A program made the position numbers and the translations under genes. This document shows, one piece after another, positions 1 through 8,151 of a stretch of 64,000 bases of DNA. Location of the stretch: contig NZ_CP077084.1 in NCBI RefSeq assembly GCF_014268275.3, positions 4,464,001 to 4,528,000 on the forward strand. Direction: 5' to 3'. The notes under the pieces were generated by a model. The model saw only the letters and a list, made by a program, of their open reading frames with translations, did no database searches and was not told the DNA's origin. This DNA comes from Pseudomonas tritici. Lineage in GTDB: Bacteria > Pseudomonadota > Gammaproteobacteria > Pseudomonadales > Pseudomonadaceae. Within the stretch, counting starts at the first letter, position 1. Each line of letters starts with the position of its first letter.

Positions 1-1
1 C

Positions 2-202
2 ATGAGCCACTCCAGCGTCAGCACCACCGTGCGTGCCGCCAAGAACCTGGGCTTTCGCTGCACCCTGGTGGAAGACGCCTGCGCCACCCGTGACCTGCCT
101 TACAAAGGCGGCATCCTGAGCGCCGAGCATGTGCAGCAAACTGAAATGGCGATCATGGCCGACAACTTTGCCACTCTCGCGCAGACCAAAGATCTGATCT
201 GA
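2..202 (+). CDS. Cysteine hydrolase (isochorismatase-like), C-terminal fragment
   Basis: Only the last 66 residues lie in the window; the gene begins before base 1, and the ATG at base 2 is probably internal. The segment SSVSTTVRAA, then a strand ending in VEDACATRDL, then a helix, matches the C-terminal part of the isochorismatase/cysteine hydrolase fold, where the residue before the final strands normally includes the nucleophilic Cys. That Cys and the catalytic Asp and Lys would be upstream and cannot be checked. The substrate is unknown; members hydrolyse isochorismate, nicotinamide or carbamoyl-type compounds. Confidence 0.7.
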   Translation: MSHSSVSTTVRAAKNLGFRCTLVEDACATRDLPYKGGILSAEHVQQTEMAIMADNFATLAQTKDLI

Positions 203-212
203 TCGACCTTTT

Positions 213-249
213 GATGAGCGGCGCGACAGTGTTTATTGCCCCGCTCATC
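213..249. terminator. Inverted repeat after the cysteine hydrolase gene
   Basis: GATGAGCGG (213-221) pairs perfectly with CCGCTCATC (241-249) across a 19-base loop, 11 bases after the stop codon. There is no T-run directly behind it, so it may be a Rho-dependent or mRNA 3'-end hairpin rather than a classical intrinsic terminator. Confidence 0.35.
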
Positions 250-344
250 CGCAAAGCCTTTTCATTTGGCGCATTTACCCCTCCCCCCGGAACAACCTGT
301 GTATTGTCCGGTCGAAGGGCCGATACCCTGGAGGAAAGGTCGGA

Positions 345-665
345 ATGAAGATATCCGATGGTTTTGATGCTCGTCGCTTGCGCCCCAAGGGCCCGAGCAA
401 CTGGCGTCTGCGCCTGGTGGCCGGCATTGCCGCGCTGCTGGCGATTATTGGTGTGCTGTTGGCTGGTGCTGGTGGCGCCGGTCTGTTTGGTCACTCGCCG
501 GCCCTTGGCGAGCTGAATGCCAGCCCTGGCGGTTCGGCGATTCTGTTGGTGATCGGGTTGTTGGTGCTGTGGCTGGGCGTGTGGTTGTGGCGGCGCAGCC
601 GTCGGAAAATGCGCCAGCCGTTGTCGCTGAACATCGCTTCGCATCTGATGAAAAAGCACGACTGA
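345..665 (+). CDS. Small two-segment membrane protein, hypothetical
   Basis: This 106-residue protein has a basic N-terminus (residues 1-22), a hydrophobic Ala/Leu/Gly-rich segment at about 24-48, a short Gly/Ser-rich loop, a second hydrophobic segment at about 62-80 and a basic tail. It is probably an inner-membrane protein with both ends in the cytoplasm by the positive-inside rule. The ATG at 345 is preceded by GGAGGAAAGG, a strong ribosome binding site, which supports this start. I do not recognise a family and the neighbours give no hint of function. Confidence 0.75.
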   Translation: MKISDGFDARRLRPKGPSNWRLRLVAGIAALLAIIGVLLAGAGGAGLFGHSPALGELNASPGGSAILLVIGLLVLWLGVWLWRRSRRKMRQPLSLNIASHLMKKHD

Positions 666-740
666 TGGCGCTTGGATAGCGTTTCCTGCGCCCTGGCCGC
701 CGCGATTTAGGTAAACTGCCCGCCCTTCGCGGAGGCCAAC

Positions 741-1298
741 ATGCACGACGACGACTTTTCCCTGTTCAAAAACGAGCTGCGCGGCGTCAAGCCGATCAAG
801 CACGATCGCGCCGACACCGGCAAACCCAAGGCCGACCGGGCGCAGCTCGCCAAACTGCGCCAGGCCGCGACCGTGCGCACCGACGCCACCACCGTGGATG
901 GCCTGTCGGACCAGTTCGTGATCGATGTCGGCCCCGAAGACGAGCTGATGTGGGCTCGCGATGGCGTGCAGGAAAGCCAGATGCGCAAGCTCAAGGCCGG
1001 CCAGATCCCCTTCGAAGGCAGCCTCGACCTGCACGGCATGACCGTGGAAAAAGCCCGCGAAACCCTCTGGGCCTTCCTGGCCGAAGCGACCAAATTCGAA
1101 ATCCGCTGCGTGCGCGTTACCCACGGCAAAGCCGTGCGCCTGGACGGCAAGCGGCCAATGATCAAGAGCCACGTCAACACCTGGCTGCGCCAGCACGCCC
1201 AGGTGCTCGGCTTTACCTCGTGCCAGGCCCGCCACGGCGGCGCGGGGGCAGTGTATGTGATGCTCAAGCGCACCATGATGGAAGGGCGTGACGAGTAA
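741..1298 (+). CDS. Smr-domain protein (SmrA-like, putative DNA nicking endonuclease)
   Basis: This 185-residue protein has a charged N-terminal half opening DDDFSLFKNEL, as in stand-alone bacterial Smr proteins. From about residue 95 it carries a Smr domain with the hallmark LDLHGMT near 95-101, then a V-RV-THGKA segment and a C-terminal RHGGAGAVYVML motif. Smr domains of MutS2 and YdaL-type proteins bind or nick branched nucleic acids. The His residues of LDLHG and THGK, and the GGxGA loop, are all present, so the domain looks intact. GGAGG lies 11 bases before the ATG. Confidence 0.88.
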   Translation: MHDDDFSLFKNELRGVKPIKHDRADTGKPKADRAQLAKLRQAATVRTDATTVDGLSDQFVIDVGPEDELMWARDGVQESQMRKLKAGQIPFEGSLDLHGMTVEKARETLWAFLAEATKFEIRCVRVTHGKAVRLDGKRPMIKSHVNTWLRQHAQVLGFTSCQARHGGAGAVYVMLKRTMMEGRDE

Positions 1299-1376
1299 CA
1301 AGTGCCCTCGTCAGGCTTGCAGCGATGTGTCCGCCACCGTAACCTTGCGCTTTGCGAAAACCCCACAGGTAGTTTC

Positions 1377-1922
1377 ATGTCCCTGGAACAAAATTACACC
1401 GCGATCCTCGGCCAACTCGGCGAGGACGTTTCCCGCGAGGGCCTGCTCGACACGCCAAAACGTGCCGCCAAGGCGATGCAGTACCTTTGCCGCGGCTATG
1501 AACAGACGCTCGAAGAAGTCACCAATGGTGCCTTGTTCAGCTCCGACAACAGCGAAATGGTGCTGGTCAAGGACATCGAGTTGTACTCGCTGTGCGAACA
1601 CCACCTGCTGCCGTTTATCGGCAAGGCCCACGTGGCGTATATCCCGAGCGGCAAGGTGCTGGGCCTGTCAAAGGTTGCGCGGATCGTCGACATGTACGCC
1701 CGTCGCCTGCAAATCCAGGAGAACCTCAGCCGCCAGATCGCCGATGCCGTGATGCAAGTGACCGGCGCCCTGGGTGTGGCCGTGGTGATTGAAGCCAAGC
1801 ACATGTGCATGATGATGCGCGGTGTCGAGAAACAGAATTCGTCGATGATCACCTCGGTGATGCTGGGTGAGTTCCGCGAAAACGCGGCCACCCGCAGCGA
1901 ATTCCTCAGCCTGATCAAGTAA
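1377..1922 (+). CDS. folE: GTP cyclohydrolase I
   Basis: It converts GTP to 7,8-dihydroneopterin triphosphate, the first step of tetrahydrofolate and pterin synthesis. It is 181 residues, normal for a bacterial FolE. Zinc and catalytic residues are visible: CEHHLLPF (Cys at about 73) and the second zinc Cys in KHMCMMMRG. Other family signatures are TPKRAAKAM near the N-terminus and GLSKVARIV. The ATG at 1377 gives the family-typical MSLEQNY start; upstream in-frame codons would add an unconserved extension. An intrinsic terminator follows the gene. Confidence 0.96.
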   Translation: MSLEQNYTAILGQLGEDVSREGLLDTPKRAAKAMQYLCRGYEQTLEEVTNGALFSSDNSEMVLVKDIELYSLCEHHLLPFIGKAHVAYIPSGKVLGLSKVARIVDMYARRLQIQENLSRQIADAVMQVTGALGVAVVIEAKHMCMMMRGVEKQNSSMITSVMLGEFRENAATRSEFLSLIK

Positions 1923-1935
1923 CAGGCTGCATACG

Positions 1936-1966
1936 AAAAAGCCGGCGTTCATCGCCGGTTTTTTTT
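1936..1966 (+). terminator. Intrinsic terminator after folE
   Basis: CCGGCG (1942-1947) pairs with CGCCGG (1953-1958) around TTCAT. It is flanked upstream by five A residues and downstream by eight T residues (1959-1966), a textbook Rho-independent terminator starting 13 bases after the folE stop. Confidence 0.93.
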
Positions 1967-2024
1967 CGCCTGCCAAATTGAGGTAAGCTGCGGCCCCTTC
2001 TGTATCGGGCAAGAGGTTTCAGCC

Positions 2025-2396
2025 ATGTTCGTCAAAGCACTTCGAGTGGGCCTCGGCCACGTCATCATCGCGGGCGACTTTCTTACCCGTCCGCGCAAAA
2101 AGCAGCGCCCTGCCGAGCAGCAGGCGTTGGTGAATGCGGCAGCCAAGGAGCTGACGCTCTATCAATTCCATGCCTGCCCGTTCTGCGTGAAGACCCGCCG
2201 CACCCTGCACCGCCTGAATGTGCCGGTGGCATTGAAGGATGCGAAGAACAACGAGCAGGACCGCCAGACCCTGCTGGAGCAAGGCGGCAAGATCAAAGTG
2301 CCGTGCCTGCGTATCGAAGAAAATGGCCAGACCACCTGGATGTATGACTCCAAGGTGATCATTGATTACCTGGACAAGCGGTTTGCAGCGGTCTGA
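2025..2396 (+). CDS. Glutaredoxin-like / GST N-terminal domain protein
   Basis: This 123-residue protein has an approximately 40-residue N-terminal extension with mild hydrophobicity, then a thioredoxin-fold domain. LYQFHACPFCVKTRR supplies a CPFC dithiol at about residues 52-55, KVPCLRI supplies the cis-Pro loop and YDSKVIIDYL the GST/glutaredoxin C-terminal helix. It should be a glutathione-dependent oxidoreductase. It stands alone behind the folE terminator and before a convergent operon, so no pathway is suggested by context. Confidence 0.88.
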   Translation: MFVKALRVGLGHVIIAGDFLTRPRKKQRPAEQQALVNAAAKELTLYQFHACPFCVKTRRTLHRLNVPVALKDAKNNEQDRQTLLEQGGKIKVPCLRIEENGQTTWMYDSKVIIDYLDKRFAAV

Positions 2397-2418
2397 GAGG
2401 GTTACGCCGATCCCACAT

Positions 2419-2739
2419 TTAGTCCTGCATTACCAAATCGAAATCGAGCAACGCGGAACCCAGGCACTTGCCATGCGCATCCAGCGCCAGTGACCGGGTT
2501 ACGCCGCCGCGCAAAATCCCCGGCAATACAAAGTTCAACGCCTGCACATTGGGCAACTCATAACGCCGCACAGGTGCCGCACCCGGTTCCCGCAAGCCAG
2601 CGAAAAACTCAGCCACGCGTTCGGCCGTGAGCTGTTCGCACAGCAGCGGATAATCTTCGGCACGGTAGGCAATGATCGAGATATTTGACGTATCGCCCTT
2701 ATCCCCGGTGCGGGAATGGGCCAGCGTGTGCAACTTCAT
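2419..2739 (-). CDS. AtuA-associated small ferredoxin-fold protein
   Basis: This 106-residue protein begins MKLHTLAHSRTGDKGDTSNIS; the AHSRTGDKGDT motif is typical of the small domain that in other bacteria is fused to, or follows, AtuA/DUF1446 proteins. It overlaps the preceding AtuA-like gene by 4 bases, so the two are probably translationally coupled and form one complex. By family it belongs with acyclic-terpene or branched acid catabolism genes, but the reaction has not been shown. Confidence 0.8.
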   Translation of the reverse strand: MKLHTLAHSRTGDKGDTSNISIIAYRAEDYPLLCEQLTAERVAEFFAGLREPGAAPVRRYELPNVQALNFVLPGILRGGVTRSLALDAHGKCLGSALLDFDLVMQD

Positions 2740-4061
2740 GCTTCGATCCTCGGGTTGACCGCATTGCGCGGCAGCAGCAACGACGCCACGGCCACCACCT
2801 GGCGCACGCTTTTGCTCGCGCCGCCGCCTCCGGACGGGCCGTTGGTGTAGAGCGTTTCAACTTCATTGCCAACGCGCACCGCTTCGCCGCGATCCTCACA
2901 GCGGGCCGCCACGCGCAGGCGCACTTCCCAGGGTTCAACTGTGCTGCGGGGGCCGTGGAGCGAGTCCATGCCGATCAGCTCCGCCCGCAGGTCCTGCATC
3001 TTCACACCCATCAACTCAAGGCGCTTGAGGACTACATCCCGCGCCAGCTGCGCCCGCGCGACAGCACCGGGGCCGCCGTAGGACATCTGCCCCTCACCGA
3101 TCCAGCCATCCAGATAGCCGACGCTGACCTTCAATTGTTCGGGCCGCGCGCGGCCGTCGGCACCGCTGGCCCGTACGCGATCAACGCTTTCCTCGACAAA
3201 CCCCACCTGGGAAAAATCGGCCGTCACATCCGGCGTGAGGTACGCCGCCGGGTCGTGTACTTCGTAGATCAGTTGCTCAGCGCAGGTGGCGCGGCTGACC
3301 CGCCCACCTGAGCCGGCAACCTTGGTGATCAAGGCGTCGCCGTCGGCATCGATCTCCGCCAAGGGGAAGCCCAGGCGCGCGAGGTCATCCACGTCCTTGA
3401 AACCGGGATCGGCAAAGTACCCACCGCTGACTTGGCCGGCGCATTCGAGCAAATGCCCCACCAACGTGCCGCGCCCCAGACGCCGCCAATCATCAGGCGC
3501 CCAGCCAAATTCAAACATCTGCGGCGCCAGGAACAACGACGGGTCGGCCACGCGCCCGGTGATCACCACATCCGCTTCGGCGCGCAACGCCTCCAGGATA
3601 CCGTCTACGCCCAGGTAGGCATTGGCGGAAATCAGCCGTTCGCCCAGGGAACCGACAGTCTGGCCGTTATCCAACAGAAACTCGGGCTGCAACACGTGCA
3701 ACACGTCGTCGCCGACGACCGCAACCACCTTAAGATCAAGGCCCAACTCGTCGGCAATCCGCCGCACTTCAATAGCCGCGGATACCGGATTGGCGGCGCC
3801 CATGTTGGTGATCACCCGCAGGCGGCGGCGACCTTCAGGCCGGCCAACAAAGGGCAACACCCGGCGCATGCGCTCACTCAGCAAGGGGTCGTACCCACCC
3901 TGTGGATCACTGATACGCGCCTGTTGCGCCAAGGCAATCGTGCGTTCAGCCAGGCACTCGAACACCAGATAATCCAGGTCGCCCCGCTCGGCCAGTTCCA
4001 CGGCAGGTTCGATACGGTCGCCGGAATAGCCGGCGCCGGAACCGATGCGCAAGGTTTTCAT
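2736..4061 (-). CDS. AtuA-like protein (DUF1446)
   Basis: This 441-residue protein starts KTLRIGSGAGYSGDRIEPAVELAERGDLDYLVFE in outline: the GSGAGYSGDR loop and the LVFECLAERT segment are characteristic of AtuA/DUF1446. Later family features are NMGAANP, VITGRVADPSLFL and a C-terminal YTNGPSGGGG. AtuA is part of acyclic terpene utilisation in Pseudomonas, but many homologues lie in other operons. Here it sits with a CitMHS transporter and a divergent LysR gene, which suggests uptake and use of an organic acid. The real substrate is open. Confidence 0.85.
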   Translation of the reverse strand: MKTLRIGSGAGYSGDRIEPAVELAERGDLDYLVFECLAERTIALAQQARISDPQGGYDPLLSERMRRVLPFVGRPEGRRRLRVITNMGAANPVSAAIEVRRIADELGLDLKVVAVVGDDVLHVLQPEFLLDNGQTVGSLGERLISANAYLGVDGILEALRAEADVVITGRVADPSLFLAPQMFEFGWAPDDWRRLGRGTLVGHLLECAGQVSGGYFADPGFKDVDDLARLGFPLAEIDADGDALITKVAGSGGRVSRATCAEQLIYEVHDPAAYLTPDVTADFSQVGFVEESVDRVRASGADGRARPEQLKVSVGYLDGWIGEGQMSYGGPGAVARAQLARDVVLKRLELMGVKMQDLRAELIGMDSLHGPRSTVEPWEVRLRVAARCEDRGEAVRVGNEVETLYTNGPSGGGGASKSVRQVVAVASLLLPRNAVNPRIEA

Positions 4062-4062
4062 C

Positions 4063-5355
4063 TCAAATTACTCCCAGGAGCAACGCCGTCAGGGTCATCA
4101 ACACCGACGCGGCGAACAGAAACGGAATGGTGAAGCGCTGGTGATCGGCCAATTCGATCTTGCACAGGCCCACCAACAGGAAGGTCGCGGGGGTCAGCGG
4201 GCTGACCGGGAAGCCGGTGGTGTGCACGCCCAGCAATGAGGCTTGGGCCACTTGCAGCGGGTCGACGCCCAAGGCCTTGCCGACTTCAGCGATCACCGGC
4301 ATGACGCCGAAATAGTAGGAGTCGGGGTCAAACAGCATGCTCAGCGGCATCGAAATAAAGCCCACCACCGCCGGGATCAACTTGCCGTGGCCGGCCGGAA
4401 TCTGCGCCACCGCCACTTCGGCAATCGCCTTGAGCATGCCGGTGCCTTGCATGATGCCGGTGAACACGCCGGCTGCCAGCAGGATACTGGCCATGGTCAG
4501 CGCGGTCTTGGCATGGGCATCGATGCGGGCGCGCTGGGCGTCGACGTTCGGGTAGTTGATGCACAGCGCCACCACGGTGCCGAGCATAAACATCACTACC
4601 GGGTCGACCCAGCCGGCAATCATCACCACCATCACCAGCACGGTCAGGACCAGGTTGACCCAGAACAGACGCGGGCGACGCAGCTTGATGTCGTCGTCAC
4701 TGAGCACCCGCTGCGGCATCGCATCGACGGTCGAGCCGGCGCCGAGGCCCAGGCGTTTTTCTTCGCGATGACCCAGCCACCAGGCGCAAGCAAATACGAA
4801 GATCAGGCCGACGATTTGCACCGGGATCAGCGGCTGGAACAAATCCGCCACTGGCACATGTAACGCCGCGGAGGAGCGCAGCACCGGGCCGGTCCACGGC
4901 AAGAAGTTGACCCCGGCCGCCATCGCGCAGACACACGCAAGGATGCGCTTATCAATGCCCAGCCGCGTGTACAGCGGCAGCATCGCCGGCACCGTCACCA
5001 GAAAGGTCACCGCGCCGGAGCCGTCCAGGTGCACCAGCAACGCTAAGGTCGCGGTACCCACGACGATCCTTGTAGGACGCGTCCCCACCGTGCGCAGGAT
5101 GCGATCAATGATGGGGTCGAGCATGCCGGCATCGGTCATGATTCCGAAAAACAGGATCGCAAACACAAACATGCCCACCACAGGGGCGACGTTCTTGATA
5201 CCGGTGATGATGAAGGCGCTGGTTTGCAGGCCGAACCCACCGAGCAGCGCGGCAATGATCGGCAAAGCGATCAAGGCGACCAGCGGCGAGAGGCGTTTGC
5301 TCATGACGGCAGCGAGCAGGCACAGGATGGTGATGACACCCAGGGTAGCGAGCAT
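4063..5355 (-). CDS. CitMHS-type organic acid:cation symporter
   Basis: This 430-residue integral membrane protein has about 11-12 hydrophobic segments. The N-terminal LSPLVALIALPIIAALLGG and FAILFFGIMTDAGMLDP regions match CitMHS citrate-Mg2+/H+ symporters. FMLGTVVALCINYPN and FDPDSYYFGVMPV, with a conserved Asp/Ser cluster, are also family features. One base separates it from the AtuA-like gene downstream, so they form one operon (5355 to 2419), read away from the LysR gene. It probably imports the carboxylate that the AtuA pair handles. Confidence 0.88.
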   Translation of the reverse strand: MLATLGVITILCLLAAVMSKRLSPLVALIALPIIAALLGGFGLQTSAFIITGIKNVAPVVGMFVFAILFFGIMTDAGMLDPIIDRILRTVGTRPTRIVVGTATLALLVHLDGSGAVTFLVTVPAMLPLYTRLGIDKRILACVCAMAAGVNFLPWTGPVLRSSAALHVPVADLFQPLIPVQIVGLIFVFACAWWLGHREEKRLGLGAGSTVDAMPQRVLSDDDIKLRRPRLFWVNLVLTVLVMVVMIAGWVDPVVMFMLGTVVALCINYPNVDAQRARIDAHAKTALTMASILLAAGVFTGIMQGTGMLKAIAEVAVAQIPAGHGKLIPAVVGFISMPLSMLFDPDSYYFGVMPVIAEVGKALGVDPLQVAQASLLGVHTTGFPVSPLTPATFLLVGLCKIELADHQRFTIPFLFAASVLMTLTALLLGVI

Positions 5356-5418
5356 GGGTTACTCCAGAGCGGCCTTTGTGGCCGGTTATTGTTTTCCCTG
5401 GAGTATTGGAAGCGGGTT

Positions 5419-5437
5419 ATTCTTTGTAAATTGGAAT
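5419..5437. promoter_or_regulatory. Putative LysR-type operator ATTC-N11-GAAT
   Basis: ATTC (5419-5422) and GAAT (5434-5437) are inverted with an 11-base spacer, fitting the LysR-family T-N11-A box. The site lies in the 111-base gap between the divergent symporter and LysR genes, 30 bases before the LysR start, where an autoregulatory and activating site is expected. Confidence 0.55.
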
Positions 5438-5466
5438 ATTCACCAGCTGGTGTTCGGAAAAACAAA

Positions 5467-6354
5467 ATGAAGAACAGTATCCAACACATCCAGGCATTCC
5501 TTGCCGTGGCCCGCACGGGCAGTTTCACCAAGGCTGCCAATGAGCTGCACCTGTCGCCTTCCGCGCTGACCGTGCAGGTGCAACAGCTGGAAGACTGGCT
5601 CGGCGTCGCCCTGCTCGACCGCAGCCCACGTCACGTCAGTATCACCGCCGCCGGCCTGGAGGCGCGCGGGCCCATGGAAAAACTGCTGTTGGACCTGGAC
5701 AACATCGTCACCGGCTCCCGGGACCTCGCCGCCTTACGCCGAGGCGTGGTCACCATCGCCGCCCTGCCCTCGGTGTGTGCCGGTTCGCTGCCGCCGGTTC
5801 TGCGCCTGTTTCGCGAGCGTTTTGCCGGGATCGAAGTACGCCTGCATGACTTGGTGGCCCATCGCATTCACGCCCAAGTACGTTCCGGCGAAGTGGATTT
5901 CGGCATCGGCGTGCGCGCACGGCTCAGCCACGGCCTGGAATTCGTACCGGTGCTGGATGATCGTTTGTGTGCGTTTGTACCGCTGGATCATCCCCTCACC
6001 CGCCATCGCCAACTGACCCTGGAACAATTGGCGGACCAGCCGATCATCCTCACCGGCCGCGACAGCAGTGTGCGTGAGCACGTGGATGCGCTGTTTGACG
6101 AGACACGGCTGACGATGAACGCGGGAATGGAGGCCAACTACATGTCGACCGTGTTGGCGCTGGTGCGCCAGGGGCTGGGGATCAGTGTGCTGCCGGAGTC
6201 GGCGGCGGACAGTCTGGAAGGGTTGAAGCGCATCAATATCGATCACCCAGGGGTGAACCGGGAGATCGGATTGATCAGTCGCAGCGGGATGGGGCTGAGT
6301 CCGGCGGCGCAACGCTGTTTCGATTTGCTGAGTGAGCAACTTTCGCCGTCGTAG
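5467..6354 (+). CDS. LysR-family transcriptional regulator
   Basis: This 295-residue regulator has an N-terminal winged helix (residues about 3-60) with TGSFTKAANELHLSPSALTVQVQQLE as the recognition region, followed by a LysR substrate-binding domain ending at about 290. The ATG at 5467 gives the standard LysR beginning (MKNSIQHIQAFLAVARTGS); an upstream in-frame extension would run through the promoter. It is divergent from the symporter-AtuA operon and probably controls it in response to the transported acid. Confidence 0.92.
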   Translation: MKNSIQHIQAFLAVARTGSFTKAANELHLSPSALTVQVQQLEDWLGVALLDRSPRHVSITAAGLEARGPMEKLLLDLDNIVTGSRDLAALRRGVVTIAALPSVCAGSLPPVLRLFRERFAGIEVRLHDLVAHRIHAQVRSGEVDFGIGVRARLSHGLEFVPVLDDRLCAFVPLDHPLTRHRQLTLEQLADQPIILTGRDSSVREHVDALFDETRLTMNAGMEANYMSTVLALVRQGLGISVLPESAADSLEGLKRINIDHPGVNREIGLISRSGMGLSPAAQRCFDLLSEQLSPS

Positions 6355-6547
6355 ACAGGACCGGAGCGCACACGCTGTGACTGATATTAAAGCTTCAAGA
6401 GACCGGTCCAAACAGGCTTCGCACTCGTTGCGAAAACAGGCGTTATCAATAAGAAGATAGCGACGCGCGCCCTTGCAATTTCAAGCAAATCTCCGTGTAC
6501 GCCATGGCTATGATCACGCCTACGACGTTTAAGGGGTTGTCACATTC
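6355..6547. other. Left junction of the biosynthetic island
   Basis: No gene is seen here. GGACCGG (6358-6364) and CCGGTCC (6403-6409) form a long-looped inverted repeat behind the LysR stop. AAGGGG at 6531-6536 is the ribosome binding site of the first carrier protein. I see no att site, integrase remnant or tRNA end. Base composition becomes more AT-rich than in the flanking core genes. Confidence 0.4.
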
Positions 6548-6853
6548 ATGAGCACATCAGAAAACACGGCACGGGCTTTTATACTCGCATCGCTGCATAA
6601 CCTGGGCGTTGCTCAGGATAAGTTGCAGGCCATCAACCACGGTGCAGACATCTATGGACCGCAGGGGCTATTGGACTCTATCCACTTAGTTGGCCTTATC
6701 TCGGCGATTGGTGAATGGGTTGACACCACCGCCGGTAATTCCGAGAGTTTCTTCGATATTCTCGATGACGATCTGTTCGACAACTTTAAAGATATCAATC
6801 GAATCGAATCGTTATTGAACGGGAAATTCAGTCATGTCAGCTTTTGCGCCTGA
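6548..6853 (+). CDS. Acyl/peptidyl carrier protein 1
   Basis: This 101-residue carrier protein has the phosphopantetheine attachment Ser in GLLDSIHLVGL at about residue 44, followed by the acidic helix SESFFDILDDDLF. It is the first gene of the island and overlaps the PLP decarboxylase by 20 bases. That pairing resembles ACP-decarboxylase pairs such as BtrI/BtrK of butirosin and VinL/VinO of vicenistatin, so this carrier probably presents an amino acid to the decarboxylase. The island's own Sfp-type transferase may activate it. AAGGGG precedes the ATG. Confidence 0.88.
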   Translation: MSTSENTARAFILASLHNLGVAQDKLQAINHGADIYGPQGLLDSIHLVGLISAIGEWVDTTAGNSESFFDILDDDLFDNFKDINRIESLLNGKFSHVSFCA

Positions 6854-8141
6854 TAGTCGCTATATCCACACCGACAAAATTGAAAACATCTCCTATCAGC
6901 TGCTGGCAGACTACGTACCCACGCCGTTTTATGCCTACAGTGCCACACAGATAAAAACAGACTTTGCAGAGCTCAAACGCTCGCTCCCCCACGACATCGA
7001 TTACTTCTACTCCCTGAAAGCCAACCCGAATAAAACCTTGGTTGCGCTCTTGCATGAGGCGGGGACGGGCTGTGAAGTGTGTTCCCTGGTGGAACTGGAA
7101 ATCGCACTACGCCAAAGTGTGGCACCAAGCGATATCATTTTTGTCGGACCGGGAAAACATATTAACGAGTTGACGCAATGTTGCCTGGCGGGCATTAAAG
7201 CCGTGGTGGTCGAGTCCATCGAAGAAATGCGCTTGCTCAATGATATTGCCGCGGGCCTGGGCGTAATCCAAAACATTGCCCTGCGTATCAATCCCGACTT
7301 CACTGGCGAAAAAGCCAAGTTGGTGATGAGTGGCAAGCCCCGACAATTTGGTATTGATGAGCAACTATTGCCGCAGGCATTCGCCCTGCTCGGGCAGTTG
7401 ACGCAACTGCGCCTGGCGGGCATCCATATTTATCTTGGCACGCGCATTCTGGATTGGCAGGCCCTTGCCAACAATACGCAAAATATCCTGACACTGGCCG
7501 CCACACTCCAGCAAACCTATGAAATCGCCCTCGACTTCGTGGATGTCGGTGGTGGCTTTGGCGTGCGCTATTTCGACAAGGAAAAAGCGCTCGACCTGCC
7601 CGCCCTGGGCGAGGCACTGCTTCCGCTGGTGAATAACTATCGACAGGCCTTTCCACACTGCAGAATTGTTATTGAGCTGGGCCGCTTCCTGATTGCACGC
7701 GCAGGCATTTTTGTGACGCGGGTCAACTACCTCAAACCGTCCCGTGAAGAGTGGTTTGCGGTGTGTGACGGCGGTGCAAACTGCCACGGCAGCGCTGCCG
7801 GCATCAACTCCCTGATCCGTCGAAATTTCCCGATGGCGCGCCTCGGCCCGTCCCGGCCCGGTGACCTGCATCGCTACCAAGTGACCGGTCCGCTGTGCAC
7901 GCCCACGGACCTGCTGGGCGAGAACATCATGCTGGCTGAGCTTCGTTCGGGAGACCTGATCGGTATCGCGCATTCCGGGGCCTATGGTGCCAGTGCGTCG
8001 CCGGTGGGCTTTTTGAGCTTTGGTCACCCGGCCGAAGTGCTTGTCGAAAACGACCAAGCCTTCCTGATCCGCACAGCCGATAGCGTAGACACCATGCTGG
8101 CTCCGCAGGTGTGTCAGCGTTTGTCTTTGGCCAAGGCCTGA
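6834..8141 (+). CDS. PLP-dependent decarboxylase (DAP decarboxylase fold, BtrK/VinO-like)
   Basis: This 435-residue alanine-racemase-fold decarboxylase has the PLP lysine in YSLKANPN (Lys at about 62), the phosphate-binding DVGGGFGV at about 237-244, ELGRFL at 281 (Arg retained but Pro of the usual EPGR replaced by Leu), a catalytic Cys in GPLCTPTD at about 355, and the PLP-stacking Tyr in GAYG at about 384. CTPTD instead of CESxD separates it from true LysA. It resembles the BtrK, VinO and exosortase-associated branch, which decarboxylates carrier-bound amino acids. With the carrier protein before it, I infer it makes an amino-acyl thioester shortened by CO2. Confidence 0.87.
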   Translation: MSAFAPDSRYIHTDKIENISYQLLADYVPTPFYAYSATQIKTDFAELKRSLPHDIDYFYSLKANPNKTLVALLHEAGTGCEVCSLVELEIALRQSVAPSDIIFVGPGKHINELTQCCLAGIKAVVVESIEEMRLLNDIAAGLGVIQNIALRINPDFTGEKAKLVMSGKPRQFGIDEQLLPQAFALLGQLTQLRLAGIHIYLGTRILDWQALANNTQNILTLAATLQQTYEIALDFVDVGGGFGVRYFDKEKALDLPALGEALLPLVNNYRQAFPHCRIVIELGRFLIARAGIFVTRVNYLKPSREEWFAVCDGGANCHGSAAGINSLIRRNFPMARLGPSRPGDLHRYQVTGPLCTPTDLLGENIMLAELRSGDLIGIAHSGAYGASASPVGFLSFGHPAEVLVENDQAFLIRTADSVDTMLAPQVCQRLSLAKA

Positions 8142-8151
8142 GGGAATCGCC

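Noticed and set aside
153..1301. A 382-codon open frame on the minus strand
   Set aside because: It is antisense to the membrane protein and Smr genes, which have good start sites and family motifs; its translation has no recognisable domain.
6505..6519. Possible sigma-54 promoter before carrier protein 1
   Set aside because: GG-N10-GC spacing exists, but most other consensus bases are missing and initiation would fall on the ribosome binding site.
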